Positions 1-11,348 of a stretch of DNA of 64,000 bases are shown here, piece after piece. Where the stretch lies: NCBI RefSeq assembly GCF_018873765.1, contig NC_057921.1, positions 68,949,596-69,013,595 of the forward strand. The letters are read 5' to 3'. The DNA comes from Telopea speciosissima. Taxonomy: Eukaryota > Streptophyta > Magnoliopsida > Proteales > Proteaceae. Under the pieces are notes generated by a model. That model searched no databases and was not told where the DNA came from. It worked only from the letters and a program-made list of their open reading frames with translations. The position numbers and the translations under genes are program-made. The number at the start of each line of letters is the position of its first letter. Within the stretch, counting starts at the first letter, position 1.

Positions 1-874
1 CCTAGTCTATTTGGCCTTGGCTCAGTACCTAGGCGTTTTGGCTTTTCCATGGACTCGCTGAGCCCAAATTTTCTAGCAACCAGCCCTTCAGCCTGTCAGC
101 ATTTTGACATGTTTGACTTTGCTTGAGGCTAAAAGTCCAACCTCCAATCTCGAAGCCCTGAATCCCCAATTGATCTTGCCCCAAGAGTTGCTTACTTTGC
201 TTCTGAAATCAGTAACCTGGATGGGGCTTCTGTTTTGAATAATGGTTTATGAATGTGGTGTTGCCCCAGCTGTAAGATCCAATCCGTAGACTTCCCAACT
301 CCCTGATTGATCTTTCCCTAGGAAGTTGTCTACTGCTCTTTTGTTTTACTAATTAAAAGGGTTGTCTATGATGTTATACTCGTGGTTGCAAAACTTGTTT
401 GGATATTTACTTTCATAATCAGCTTCTCATGTTGTAAACAATCCTAAGGTGGTTGCTTGGTAAAAAAAGCTCACACATGGACAACCACCCAAAAATTGAG
501 GCTACTACTATCTAGTATTACAACTTTTGCAGACACAAATGTCAAGGGGCGTATCTTGGGAATGTCTGGTTGATGGAGACCCTATGTTGGGCCAAAGATG
601 ATATTCTCAAAAGCTGAACTCAATGGTTCAGCCCATCTCAACCCAAATTATAAAATTTCAATCTATCAGAGAAGAACTTGATGCAAAACAATTTAGTTTC
701 TGTTGCCAAGTTCATAAAAAAGGATGTTTAATGGTTATATCTCATTAGGCCCTAGGTTTATTGATTAAGAATCGGGATTTCCTAATGTTGAGATGGGCGC
801 TTTTGAGGCTTTAGTATCTGTTTTGGTGGAGCGGATTCATGTTGGATCAACCTTGATCCAATTATAAGATATTT
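1..874. other. Non-coding flank, no gene recognised
   Basis: Reading both strands shows only short broken frames and no recognisable protein, RNA or repeat ends. If the Msp1-like gene at 7563 extends off the left edge, this could be intron sequence; that is inference only. Confidence 0.4.
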
Positions 875-1106
875 TGTTGGAATATGTAATCCAGAATACC
901 GTGGGGGTATTCTGGTTTTTTTTGGGGTAGTTTTATTCTTCTTATGTTATTAAGTGTAAGTGGGCTATGTGGGTTTTAGTCCCACATCGCCTAGTTTAGT
1001 CTCTTTGTAATTTCCCCTCTATTATAAATAGAGGGGCTTACCTATCAATGAATACAACACATTATTTTCACTCATTCTCTCTTTCTAACCCACGATTTTG
1101 CCAACA
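875..1106 (+). repeat. 5' LTR (232 bp)
   Basis: It starts TG and ends CA. It contains a TATA box, TATAAATA at 1023-1030, inside a short palindrome with flanking CCTCTAT/ATAGAGG. It matches the 3' LTR apart from a few point changes and one deletion in the latter. Confidence 0.9.
1023..1030 (+). promoter_or_regulatory. LTR TATA box
   Basis: TATAAATA lies in the 5' LTR about 80 bp before its end, a usual place for the U3 core promoter. The matching stretch is deleted from the 3' LTR. Confidence 0.6.
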
Positions 1107-1120
1107 TGGTATCAGAGCAG
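1107..1120 (+). other. Primer-binding site (initiator Met-tRNA type)
   Basis: TGGTATCAGAGC directly follows the LTR end and is the classical plant minus-strand primer site. A second copy, again preceded by CCAACA, lies at 1286-1299, so the leader contains two candidate primer sites. Confidence 0.75.
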
Positions 1121-3990
1121 GCAGGAGTCACGGTATCGAGTCCGCCTAGGAGCGGGCAGGTGTTAAATTATTTATCCACCCGTGTCCCCCTTTGGATAGT
1201 CCGCCGTGTTAGAGTTCCTGTTTGATATACATATTGTTTCTTCCTTTTCCTACAGGGTTGGCCTTTTAGGGGAAGCGGTTCCAACATGGTATCAGAGCTG
1301 GTCTGATCTCGGTTAGAAAAAGAGAAAAAACCCTACTCCATCTTTCCAATCGACCTCTCCTTCTTCTCTCTTTCTCTAGTTTTCTTCTTCTTCTCCTTGT
1401 AAGGGGGCAGCACTAATGAGGTAAAATCCCTGACCAATGATTTAGTTGCTGCCCTCCTCCATTCTATCTACTTTTTTATAGTAAAATACTGTTGGAATCA
1501 TCTTTACGATTTGGGGTTTTCCAGAATTTTTTGAAGATCGACTTCCTATTACTATTGAAGGCTGACCATGCACCCTTCTCTAGCCCCTTTCTACCTTATT
1601 CCATTATCTTCATTCCCTATTTCCTTTTTCTCCAAGTTTTAATTAATTCCAGCTACCATACCCTAATCGATCTTAACTTGTTAGTGTTTTTCAAAACCCT
1701 GACTCCAATCGATTTTGGTGTTTCCTTTTTCAGATGCAACTGATCTTTTGGGGGGTGATTCCCTATTACTACAAACCCTACTCGACCTAAGTTTGGACCC
1801 TTTTTTATGGTTGGATTTGTTTCTACAGCAAAAATTCATTAACCTGCTTATTTAGTTACCTGCCAAAAACCCTGACTTTCAGGTTTCAGTTTTTTGCTAA
1901 TTTTTTGAGGGCTGATTACTCCCACTTCAAAGACCAATCGACCTCAATATTTCACCTATCCAAGTTTTTTTAAGACCCCTACCCCAATCGATCTCTTCTT
2001 TTCACGGTTTTCCAAAACCCTAATAAAAATCGATTTGGGCTAGGGATGTTTATTGTTGTTCGAGTGCTTTGGAGGTGGTTCTAACATTAAAAGAGAACTC
2101 TCCTTCATCAGTTCAAGGCTTGAAGAAGGTCCTTTATGCTAGTGTAGTGCTGTAATGCTACCCTGCTCTACTTCTGCGATTTTTTGGAGTCTCTCCCCTT
2201 TGAAGATCAGGTCTCACTCTTACTGGAGATTGATTGTTCACCTTGGAGGTTCCATTCTAGCAGCCTTGGTCAGCATCTATTACATATCTACATCAGCAAT
2301 TACAACCCCTTTTCCCTAAATCGATCTCAATTTCAGGGTTTTCTAAAACCCTGACAACAATCGATTTTAGGGTTAGGGTTTTCCTATCAAGCTCATATTT
2401 TGAGGAGAGTCTTATACATATCAGAGGAGTATTCAACCCATATTTCAGTTTCATCAATTATTTTTGGAAAAAATTCAGGTTCATTCTTATGGCTCGATTT
2501 TTCCAATTATCAACCTATTTTTCTTGTTCTTATGTGGCTGACTGCTAAAACTACCTATTGGATCTACTGAGTGATTATCTTATATTTGCTGGTTCTATTG
2601 AGCTTTACTACCTACCTTGCTGGTTCTATTGATTGGCTTCTGTAAGCATGATTGGTTGACATGTTACTGCTATCTTTATGTGGACTACTGCTGCCCTATT
2701 ATTGAGATTGAGTATCCTACTATTGGAGATCGAATTTCTTTCATTATTGAAGAATCAAATCTACTACCTTGGAGATCAGCTTATTTGGGATTACAATAGT
2801 GTGTTCCAAGGTTATTGGTTGCAACTACGAACCTATTCAGTTATGTGAAGCTTTTTTGGTTCATATCCGGCTTACTTTGAGAGCTTGATCCTAGCCTTAT
2901 TCACTAATTTAGATCTGATCCAAGTTTTTTGTTGAAGCTTCTTACATCCATTGCTATCCAGATATCTTCGTCAATTCTATTTAGCATGTGGGAGTTTATA
3001 GTTTGGAATTTTGCACACTGGTTCTTCCTTGTGTGAAGATCGATTAAGTTTTTGAAGAATGGTGCCTTCTCCTTCTAAAAATCAGACCTATTTTTTTATA
3101 ATTTAGATCTGATCATTGGAGATTGGTGTTTTGGAATTAGTTTGATCGATTGAAAAAGGTTGAAGATCATTGTGTTGCATTGTTTTTGTCCATGGTTCAT
3201 TATCCCATTGCTCTTTTCACTTCACCACCTCCCAAAACATACCTTTGACATGTACCCATAACCCCTTTGGAAGTTAATGGTATTCTCTAATGTGCCATTT
3301 CTTCCTTTTCCATTACCCATAGCACTTCTTGGAAAATTCTGGAATATTATGTTTTTGCCCTATCTCTTACATCATCTCTGTTATGTCCACATGTACTACA
3401 CGTGAGGGGGGGATTATGTATAGTACACCTGCAAACATTGTAGAAGCAGAACTTGCAGTAACACTTGGTGTAAAACATAGAAGATCAGAGTTTTCACCAT
3501 TGCCAATGGGTATCTACTTTGTTATTGGGTTGAGTTTGCTGTAAGGGGGAGATTGAAGTATTAAAGTATTGAAGATGTTTGGTTATTGCCTGCCTATATG
3601 AGGTTCTACAGTTGGGTTGATTTTTTTCGCTGCTTGATTTTTTTTGCTGCTTGATTCATCTGCTTGCTGCCCTAGTTGCTTATCTTCAAGATTATCAGTC
3701 AGAGATTCATCACTGGACAACTGTTAAAGATTGGTGAAAGTTTGCTGCTCAAGTCTGCCCAGGTTTTGAAGATCTGTTTTTTTCAAGTTCTTGAAGGATT
3801 ATTTGGGAGCTGCATTCATCTGTCAAGCTGGATTCTGCTACAACTTAGTTTTTTCCCTTTTTTTTGTTCAAGTTGGGCATTAGTACCTTGTATACGCCAA
3901 CTTGAGGGGAAGTGTTAGCATTATTAGGAGTTATTTTTTCTTTAGTTCAAACTAGATCTTCTTTCTTTGCTTATTTGTATAATCCAGCTT

Positions 3991-3999
3991 GAGGGGGAG
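3991..3999 (+). other. Polypurine tract
   Basis: GAGGGGGAG lies immediately before the 3' LTR, the expected plus-strand primer position. A similar tract occurs upstream near 3903-3911. Confidence 0.7.
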
Positions 4000-4218
4000 T
4001 GTTGGAATATGTAATCCAGAATACCGTGGGGGTATTCTGGTTTTTTTTTGGGTAGTTTTATTTTTTTGTTATTAAGTGTAAGTGGGCTATGTGGGTTTTA
4101 GTCCCACATCGCCTAGTTTAGTCTCTTTGTAATTTTCCCTCTATTTGGCTTACCTATCAATGAATACAACACATTATTTTCACTCATTCTCTCTTTCTAA
4201 CCCACGATTCTGCCAACA
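4000..4218 (+). repeat. 3' LTR (219 bp) lacking the TATA box
   Basis: Same ends as the 5' LTR. The region corresponding to 1023-1036 is missing: CTATT runs straight into GGCTTACC, so the TATA box and one arm of the hairpin are gone. Confidence 0.9.
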
Positions 4219-4453
4219 TATTTTATTTCTGTTTATGATATTTTTGTTAGTATACTAAAGTTTTTTTTTTTTTTTTTTTTGCATAAAACGGGGCAAGCAA
4301 TTAATTTCAATATTGAAATGACTATAGGATATCCAAGCTTTGACTAGAAGAAATCGGAACAAATGCAAAAGATATCTCCAGCTCCGTAATCAAGAAACGT
4401 AGGTTTTGAAATGTTCTAACCTAATAAAGAAGTAAAAAAGAAATCTGGGTTTA

Positions 4454-4768
4454 CCAATCGATCCAGTGTTGGTATGTGGCGATGCATATGGCTAATAACT
4501 TATTGGGAGAGGCTTCTCTGAGCAAGCAGGGTACTCTACACTCTCTCATATTAATTTTTTAATCATTATTTCTCTCTTTAAAAATATAAATAAAATAATC
4601 TCATGTGAGGAGGCGTAGTGTACGCCTTAGGCTCAGAGAGCCTTTTCCCTAACTTATTAAATGCAGAAACCTTTTTCGTTTGTGCAGACTATTTCACCAT
4701 GATGCTCAATATAGAAATTTTGATTGGCCAATCCATCCAATCTTGGTATTTGGTGATGCATATGGCTA
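4454..4768. repeat. 41-bp direct repeat pair flanking a small transposon
   Basis: A 41-bp stretch at 4454-4494, ending GATGCATATGGCTA, recurs at 4728-4768 with about five mismatches. The Mutator-like element at 4505-4649 sits between the copies. No coding sense is evident. Confidence 0.6.
4505..4649. mobile_element. Mutator-like foldback element (145 bp)
   Basis: The ends are inverted repeats: GGGAGAGGCTTCTCTGAGC at the left and, reversed, GGGAAAAGGCTCTCTGAGC at the right (16 of 19 match). A perfect 9-bp target duplication, TAACTTATT, lies at 4496-4504 and 4650-4658. Nine-base duplications are typical of Mutator-superfamily transposases. There is no coding capacity. Confidence 0.85.
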
Positions 4769-4769
4769 T

Positions 4770-6667
4770 AGCAGAAGTGATGTGAAATCAGTAATCAAAA
4801 TATCCCATACATTTCTTTGTATATCCTTTCCAATCAGAAGACTGATACGGAACATTTCTGGTTTATTTTAACTGCATCTTTCCCCCCTCCAAAGTTCTGT
4901 ACATGTGTAACCAATACAAAACCTAATATTCGTCTTAAATGAGCTTGACTGTGTGATCTAACAATTTGGGAATTGACTGGGAGAAAAAGAATAAACCTTC
5001 TTTATTGAAAGGTAGCCCTGAAAAAGCCGATTGGAAGCAGAAAAAAACAAACAGAAAAGATTGCAGGGTGAGAGTCGACATAACCTTTTGCTTTGTGATT
5101 CTTTCATTCTCCTCTTCCACATTTGGAACTTCTTGCTCACTCCATGTACCTCATCCAAACATTGCTATTGGATATTTGGATTTCGTGGATTTCCTCTCTA
5201 ATGCAGGACTGGTCCAAAAACTGGTCCTATTTTATTATCTACATTGTGTAAAAAGCCCAAAAGTGAGGGACTAATGGGGTGCATAAGTATTTTAATTAAT
5301 GGTGGGCCAGTGGAGCCGGTTAGAGGTTAGTTTAGTATTTATGTAATATTAGCTGTTATAGAGATCTTGTGGGGGCCTATCCTTAGCTCTCATTAATAAA
5401 TCTAGAAGGGTTCTATTAGATTTAGTTTTTGTTTGAGATTTTCAGTAGTTTAGCAAGTTAAGAGTCCTAATAGTATTTTCTAAGTAAGTTTACTTATTTT
5501 AGGAAACTAGATATTAGGAGGTTTTTTTTTTTTGGGGGGGTTCTTTAAATATTATAACACCCCCTAATTGATAGTTAATGAAGAAATATTTTAGTAAAAA
5601 CTGAGAGTTATGACTCTTCTCCTCTCCTATTTTCTTCTCTTCCGAGAGCCCCAACACAGAGCATCACCTCTCCCTTTTCACGCTTTGAGGTAGGGTCCCA
5701 TTGAGTTCTTACTCTTCCAGTGAGATTTTGATCCATTCCACAAGATAAAAAAGATAAAAGTTGGAAATTTATCCAGTTAACATAATTAGAATATTCTATT
5801 CCTATAAATACGGACTCTTGCTCCAATGTTTCAAACTACTCCATTCCTTCTACATTACTGTTCACGAGTACTGTTCCCAGTCCCAAAACAGCCCCCTATC
5901 GGTTCTCTTTCTTCCCCCCATCTCAGGCTACTGAAATCAACAAATTAGCAAGCCTTTTCAACCCTGTTTTATTAGGAAAATAGTTCAGATGGGGGATTGT
6001 GGAGCAACCGATCCGATCTTTGATTCCTAATCTGGAATCTTGGTTGGTTGGCTGAATCACTCTCCTCTCCTTTTCAAATCAAAATTGAAGGAATAAGTAG
6101 AAGAATGAAATTATCTGAAGATGGGGGAGCTTTCTTGCAGGTTGCAGACTTGGGTGCTGAGTGAGTAGATTTTGGGTTGGGACTGTAGGAGACTTGACTA
6201 GTTAGGGTATTCACAAGATAAGTTTTTCTGGGATATTTATGTTTTTTGAAAGAATTAACCTTACCGGCATCTTTTAGGTCGTGGACCATTTGATGACCGT
6301 GAGGCAGTATGTATGGGTTCAAACTAGAATTGAACGTGTAATTATGATTATCAGCACTCATTACCCAAAATGAAAACTTATTGTGCTTCGAGATGGTTTA
6401 TGAATATTGTATATGATCTTGACCATGTGATAAATGTGGGTCAAAGTTTACGTGGATAGTTTAGAGTACCATTCTTTTTGGAAATGCTAATGAATGTCAT
6501 TGCTTGGCCAATAACAATGTCAAATAGAACTATAAAAATATGATGTAAAATAGGCAACTATTTAAGCATTGGGTGCTAATGTTCACTGAAATAGGGGCGG
6601 GGAGCTTTGAGACTTTAAATCTTTATTGAGGCTTCTCAATTTGATTTGTGTAATATGAGGTTTACTG
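4770..6667. other. Gene-free stretch, possibly decayed repeat
   Basis: No protein family was recognised. The part at about 5200-5830, with an AATATTATAACACC segment and pyrimidine-rich tracts, reads like a decayed LTR or promoter, but no ends or target duplication could be defined. Confidence 0.35.
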
Positions 6668-6681
6668 TGTTACAATGTTAG

Positions 6682-7226
6682 TTTTTTTTTTTTGTTTTTA
6701 AAACCCGAATATTACCTGGGACCCGGCCAGCCCCTAAAGTTTTATTAAAATCAATCAATAAATCAAAGAATACAAGGGGGGGACATACCACCTTACCCCA
6801 AGCCCAGGAGTACATCCACTCTCTCCATACTCAAAACTGCCACTTCCAATCCCACAGAAATATAAAAAACACAGAAAAACTACTTCCTAAGAACAGGCAG
6901 GCCAGCCTTGTCCTCTCGAAGAATACCAAGGAAGTTACCCTTAGGCAGCCCGCCCTGGTGGAGCGTAATCGAAGACCCAGAATCACAAGCAAGGTTAGCC
7001 AACCAATCTGCCGCTTTGTTGCTTTCACGATAAGCAAAGGACACCGAAGCCCTAGTAGAAGAGACTAAGGTCAAAACCTCCCGGAACCAGTACCAACCCT
7101 TCCAAAGATTGCACCTCTGATGGTTAACCATTCGAACGGTGGCAGCAGAGTCCGAGTTAACCACCACATCAAGGCAACCTAGAACTTGGCACAGCTGCAA
7201 ACCGTCCCTCAAGGCTCTGTGTAATA
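6682..7226 (-). mobile_element. 5'-truncated LINE with RNase H-like 3' end
   Basis: On the minus strand a 110-codon open stretch (7212-6880) resembles the C-terminal RNase H domain of plant L1-type LINEs. It has NSDSAATVRMVN and later RESNKAADWLANLA, the D-containing and N-x-x-AD-LA motifs of that domain. A 3' UTR follows, ending in an A tail (T run at 6682-6693 on +). Flanks carry near-identical TGTTACAATGTTAG (6668-6681) and TGTTACAGTGTTAG (7227-7240). The match can be extended leftward to TGTGTAATATG with a small gap, the signature of target-primed insertion. The endonuclease and RT are absent, so it is dead on arrival. Confidence 0.82.
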
Positions 7227-7562
7227 TGTTACAGTGTTAGTGGATCAAGTAATTGATTTGATTTGCGAATACAGCGAATATATCACATTCTATATTATCC
7301 ATAAAAAAAAATATTACATTCCACATAAAGGCCATGTTGAACTTAGCCTAATTTTCTGTTATATTTTCTAGTTGAAATATTTCAAGAATGTTCGTTTTGA
7401 TGGTTAATAGTGGAGAAAGTATTGTCTAGTTGAAATGAGTAAAGGGTACCTAGATTTTGAAAAAGAGAAAATATTATTGCTTATCAAAAGATGAAAATAT
7501 TATGCTTCTCTCTGTCTGTTTTGTTTGATCCTGTCTTCATTATATTTTTGATGATCTCACAG

Positions 7563-10500
7563 GATGTAATAGCTTGTGATGTTATAAACCCTGACCATAT
7601 TGATGTGGAGTTTGACTCTATTGGAGGCTTGGAAAATGTCAAGCAAGCATTATTTGAATTGGTTATTCTTCCATTATGGAGACCTGAGTTGTTTGCACAT
7701 GGGAAGCTTCTCAGTCCACAGAAAGGGGTATTGTTATATGGACCTCCTGGAACTGGAAAGACAATGCTAGCCAAGGCCATTGCAAAGGAGTCTGGAGCTG
7801 TCTTTATTAATGTTAAGATAGCTAATTTAATGAGCAAATGGTTTGGCGATGCACAAAAACTTGGTAAGTTTGTGCTGTTTTCACATGGTTTTGACTGGCA
7901 TATAAAAATTATTTCCATTTTTTTAATTATGTGTGTAACTGGACGACATAGTAGGGGATGCAATATATGTAAGCTGATAGTTTAGGGAAGGAGGGGGTTA
8001 AAAACTGTTATGTTACCACACATTGTTAAATGGAGTTAGATGCTAGATTATCTTTAACTTAGATTTGTGTGTCAGATTCATATTACATGGTAATGCCTTA
8101 ACTATTTGATCCTTCAAGCTCAGACAAGCAATAACATGATATATATTGAGTTTAAGAAAATCTGGGTGATTTAATATGCTAATTCCATAGCTGATAAAAT
8201 CAACAATGGCTGGGTGAACAGGGGTGTTTTGTTTGTGGATCCGTACCCTTTTAACTAGTACCCTTGAGGGTTTGTTTGGGTTTCACCCTCCTCATTGTTG
8301 TACAAACAACAATATTCTGTTTCTCTGTTTCTTTCATTGCAACAAATTCTGCTGTCATTTATTCAAAAAAAAAAAAAAAGATTTATTACTTTAGACTCTA
8401 GAATGGTACATCAAAGTTATGTTACAAATATTATGATATTAGGAAGTGAAACTGAACTGTCTAGGCCTTATCCCAGCTGCTTGTCAATCACATGAATCGT
8501 GTTTCGCTTTTTTACTCTAGTAATGCCATCTCTAGGGTTTGTTCCAAAGCCCCATGTCTCTTCTAACTACTTTAAGCCAAGGTATCCTTTGGATCATCTG
8601 TCCTTTTAGCATCTGCAATTTGCTTGATATCACTTCTTGTCACTGGTACATCCATTGGTCTTCATTTACATGGCTGAACCATCTCAATTGACTCTCCTGC
8701 GTCTTGTTACCTATTCTAGCCACTTTTAATTGACCCTTAATTCCATTTTATTTTTTATCTATTTTTCTATCTTCCTAGTCTTGACATATTAAAGTCAGCC
8801 GCACTCACTTTATGTGTAATTTTTTTACTGGCACATGAGTATCATTGGAGTAGATACATATATTACTGAAAATAGGAGAAGCCAAGTTAACAGACTGATC
8901 AAAGTTCAGAGGAAGAAAGATTGGACCAAACATATACTCCAGCTATATCATCTTTTTAAAGGAACCTAACTATGCCCTGGCACAATGGCATTTGTATATG
9001 TATAGTAATTTCATTTCAATTTACAGCAATGTGTAAATGAACACATTAATACATAAACAGCATTTAGGTTCAGTTTGATTTTCTCCCAACATTAATGTTA
9101 CTAAAATCTTGCAGTGGCGGCTGTGTTTAGCTTGGCACATAAGCTCCAGCCTGCTATCATATTCATTGATGAGGTTGACAGTTTTTTGGGGCAGCGGCGT
9201 AATACAGATCATGAAGCATTGACAAACATGAAAACCGAGTTCATGGCATTGTGGGATGGTTTTACCACAGACCGTGAGTAGGCTTGCTCTGAACTCAACA
9301 GTTATTTATTCTTTCTTTTCTTTGAGTTCTACTTCATTGATTGCTGCTGAAAATTGAGCTGTCTCTTTTCTTCAATATTATATTGTCGTACCTCTGAGAT
9401 GGTACTGTTGGGAATCTGGAATACCACAACGTCCAAACTTATCGTTGAATTTGGATATAACTTGATTCTATCTGATTAGCTAGATCATTATTATCAGTGT
9501 AAACAAATTTTTTTTTTCTCAGTTTTGGGTCAATCTCAAATTAATACAAAATAAACAAATAAACAAGTCATTTTCGTGTTGAACTGGCTAAAGCCGAAAC
9601 TAACCTGCCTAACTTGTATTTTACATTTTATTAGTATGGTTCTTTTACCCTGTTTATCATTTTTGTGTCTTGTCTTCTTATCAGACCTGAACATAGCCCA
9701 TTAGAAAAAAAGGTTCATTGTACTAGTTATGCCAGGTTGATGTTGGGGATTTCTTTAAAGCATTAGCTTCAGGTTGAGACATCTTCTGTCATACTTGTGT
9801 ATGATCAAAGCATGACATCTTACCACCAAGGGTGTGTATGATATGTCTTCGAAATTTAATCACCTGCTAATCTGTCATGTGGCAGAAAATCGGGGCACCT
9901 AGTGTCAATCACAAGATGAAGGGTTAAGGAAATTGAGATTGGGTTGCAGAGAAACCAACCTTGTTCGACAGAACATATTTAGCATCTTGTTGAAGGATTT
10001 ATAAACACCCCTCCTAGCCTCTCATTTGTTGGAAGTGGTTCATGTTTAGACATAGGGCAGTTTAAGTTTTTAAAAGCAATATTAACAGTTTTTGGTTTCC
10101 TTTGCCTATGGGGAAACTGAACTCTGAAGGGCCTGGAGTTGTGCTTACAATGACATGTGCTTCTTGTGTAATTGCTCTATTTCTGCTGGAGCCGTTTTTT
10201 CTGCAGTTTTTATCATTCTCTCAAAAACATTATTTTTTAGTATTTTGACCAAGTTGGATAAAGTTATAGAGTTGACCACAATGAACTCTAAATCTCCAGC
10301 TTCACTTAAAATTATTTATCTATTCATTTTCTGGTTGAAATAATTGATTTGAGAACTTGGGTGGTGGTATTCTGTTGTTGTAACAGAGAATGCTCAGGTG
10401 ATGGTCCTGGCTGCAACCAACCGCCCATCGGAACTTGATGAAGCAATACTTCGTCGTCTTCCTCAAGCCTTTGAGATAGGAATACCTGATTGCAGTGAGA

Positions 10501-11348
10501 GAGCAAAGATAATGAAGGTGATTTTGAAGGGGGAAAATGTAGAAGATGGCATTGATTTTGACCACATCGCCAGCTTGTGTGAGGGATACACTGGCTCTGA
10601 TCTTCTTGAACTTTGCAAGCAAGCAGCTTACTTCCCTGTTAGGGATCTACTACGTGATGAGAAGGAAGGCAAGCCCTCTCATGTAAGTAACTATCTCATG
10701 GTTATTGCTCTTTATTTTCGGGTATGGGTATTTTTCTGTGTACCTGGATTACACTGATGGTTAAACAAAATGGGAAAGGATGTCCATTGTCTGAGTTGTT
10801 TTCTTTAATGGGTAAAAAGTGTTGGCATGAAGTCTCAGAGACCCCATGGTTGTTTGTAGCTTGAGGTAATAAGACTTTCAATTTTTTATTTTTATTTTCT
10901 TAATTTGTGTTTACCATGCTCTTCTTGAATGAGGCACATGCTTTCAAGTGTACCTGGATTACTTATTTTTATTTTTGCAAGCTGAGATGCTGTAAAAAAC
11001 AAAAGTATCTAGAGCCAGAAAAGATAGAACTTTCTATAGGGCTGTCTAAAGGGTGAGGGAGTTAGTGTAGCCTTTATTGCAACAATCCATTTTGACTAAC
11101 AAGTCTGCTTTTGTTGCTTGCCCTAGACTCCAAGGCCATTGTTGCAATCAGATCTGTTGCAAGTTCTTGCTACGACAAGAAAGGCAGGGGTTGCTGCAAG
11201 CGAATACAGTGGTTTAAGTTCACAGTCATCGTCATGGTCAAGGCACAGGGAGCAAGATGATTACCAGGCCCAGATTGCAATCAGCGAGCTTTCCAAGCTT
11301 GTGATGTCGCAAATTTCCAATTTTCAGTCAGATGCAAGAGATTCTTAA
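7563..11348 (+). CDS. Msp1/ATAD1-type AAA ATPase, last four coding exons (N-terminus not found)
   Basis: Exons 7563-7863, 9115-9273, 10387-10682 and 11127-11348 join in frame through GT-AG introns to give 325 residues ending at TAA 11346. In order they carry a linker ([17 protein letters not shown]), Walker A GPPGTGKT, the pore segment [11 protein letters not shown], Walker B IIFIDEVD, sensor-1 ATNRP, the AILRR arginine-finger region and a C-terminal helical lid. This family pulls mistargeted tail-anchored proteins out of the mitochondrial outer membrane and peroxisomes. Plant homologues are about 400 aa, so roughly 75 residues including the membrane anchor are missing. No fitting exon was seen in 1-7562; it may lie left of the window beyond an intron loaded with transposons. 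All exons are open with good splice sites, so the gene is probably functional. Confidence 0.9.
8510..8730 (-). mobile_element. Degenerate RTE-like LINE 3' fragment in the Msp1-like intron
   Basis: Reading the minus strand gives [16 protein letters not shown], then a stop and a frame change, then [14 protein letters not shown]. Both pieces match the C-terminal tail of RTE-type reverse transcriptases, which have LRWFGHV and a TW...V.RDM motif. Frameshifts and stops show it is dead. Borders are approximate. Confidence 0.6.

Larger units (their letters stand above)
875..4218 (+). mobile_element. Complete non-autonomous LTR retrotransposon (Copia-like signals, no gag-pol)
   Basis: Two near-identical LTRs begin TGTTGGAATATG and end CCAACA (875-1106 and 4000-4218). 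The insertion is flanked by a perfect 5-bp target duplication, TATTT, at 870-874 and 4219-4223. A primer-binding site like initiator Met-tRNA (TGGTATCAGAGC) follows the 5' LTR, and a purine tract (GAGGGGGAG) precedes the 3' LTR. The 2.9-kb interior holds no gag, protease, integrase, RT or RNase H frame. It consists of degenerate repeats of an AAAACCCTGAC...ATCGAT theme near 1693, 1864, 2013 and 2343. It must therefore be mobilised by another element (LARD-like). Assignment to Copia rests only on the binding site and LTR style. Confidence 0.88.

Noticed and set aside
5200-5830. Possible solo LTR
   Set aside because: No TG...CA ends or target duplication could be fixed.
7484-7963. 159-codon minus-strand frame opposite the first Msp1-like exon
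   Set aside because: It is the antisense shadow of a strongly conserved AAA-ATPase exon.
8217-8395. Retroposon ending in the A15 run near 8365
   Set aside because: The A run is suggestive, but there is no coding match and no flanking duplication.
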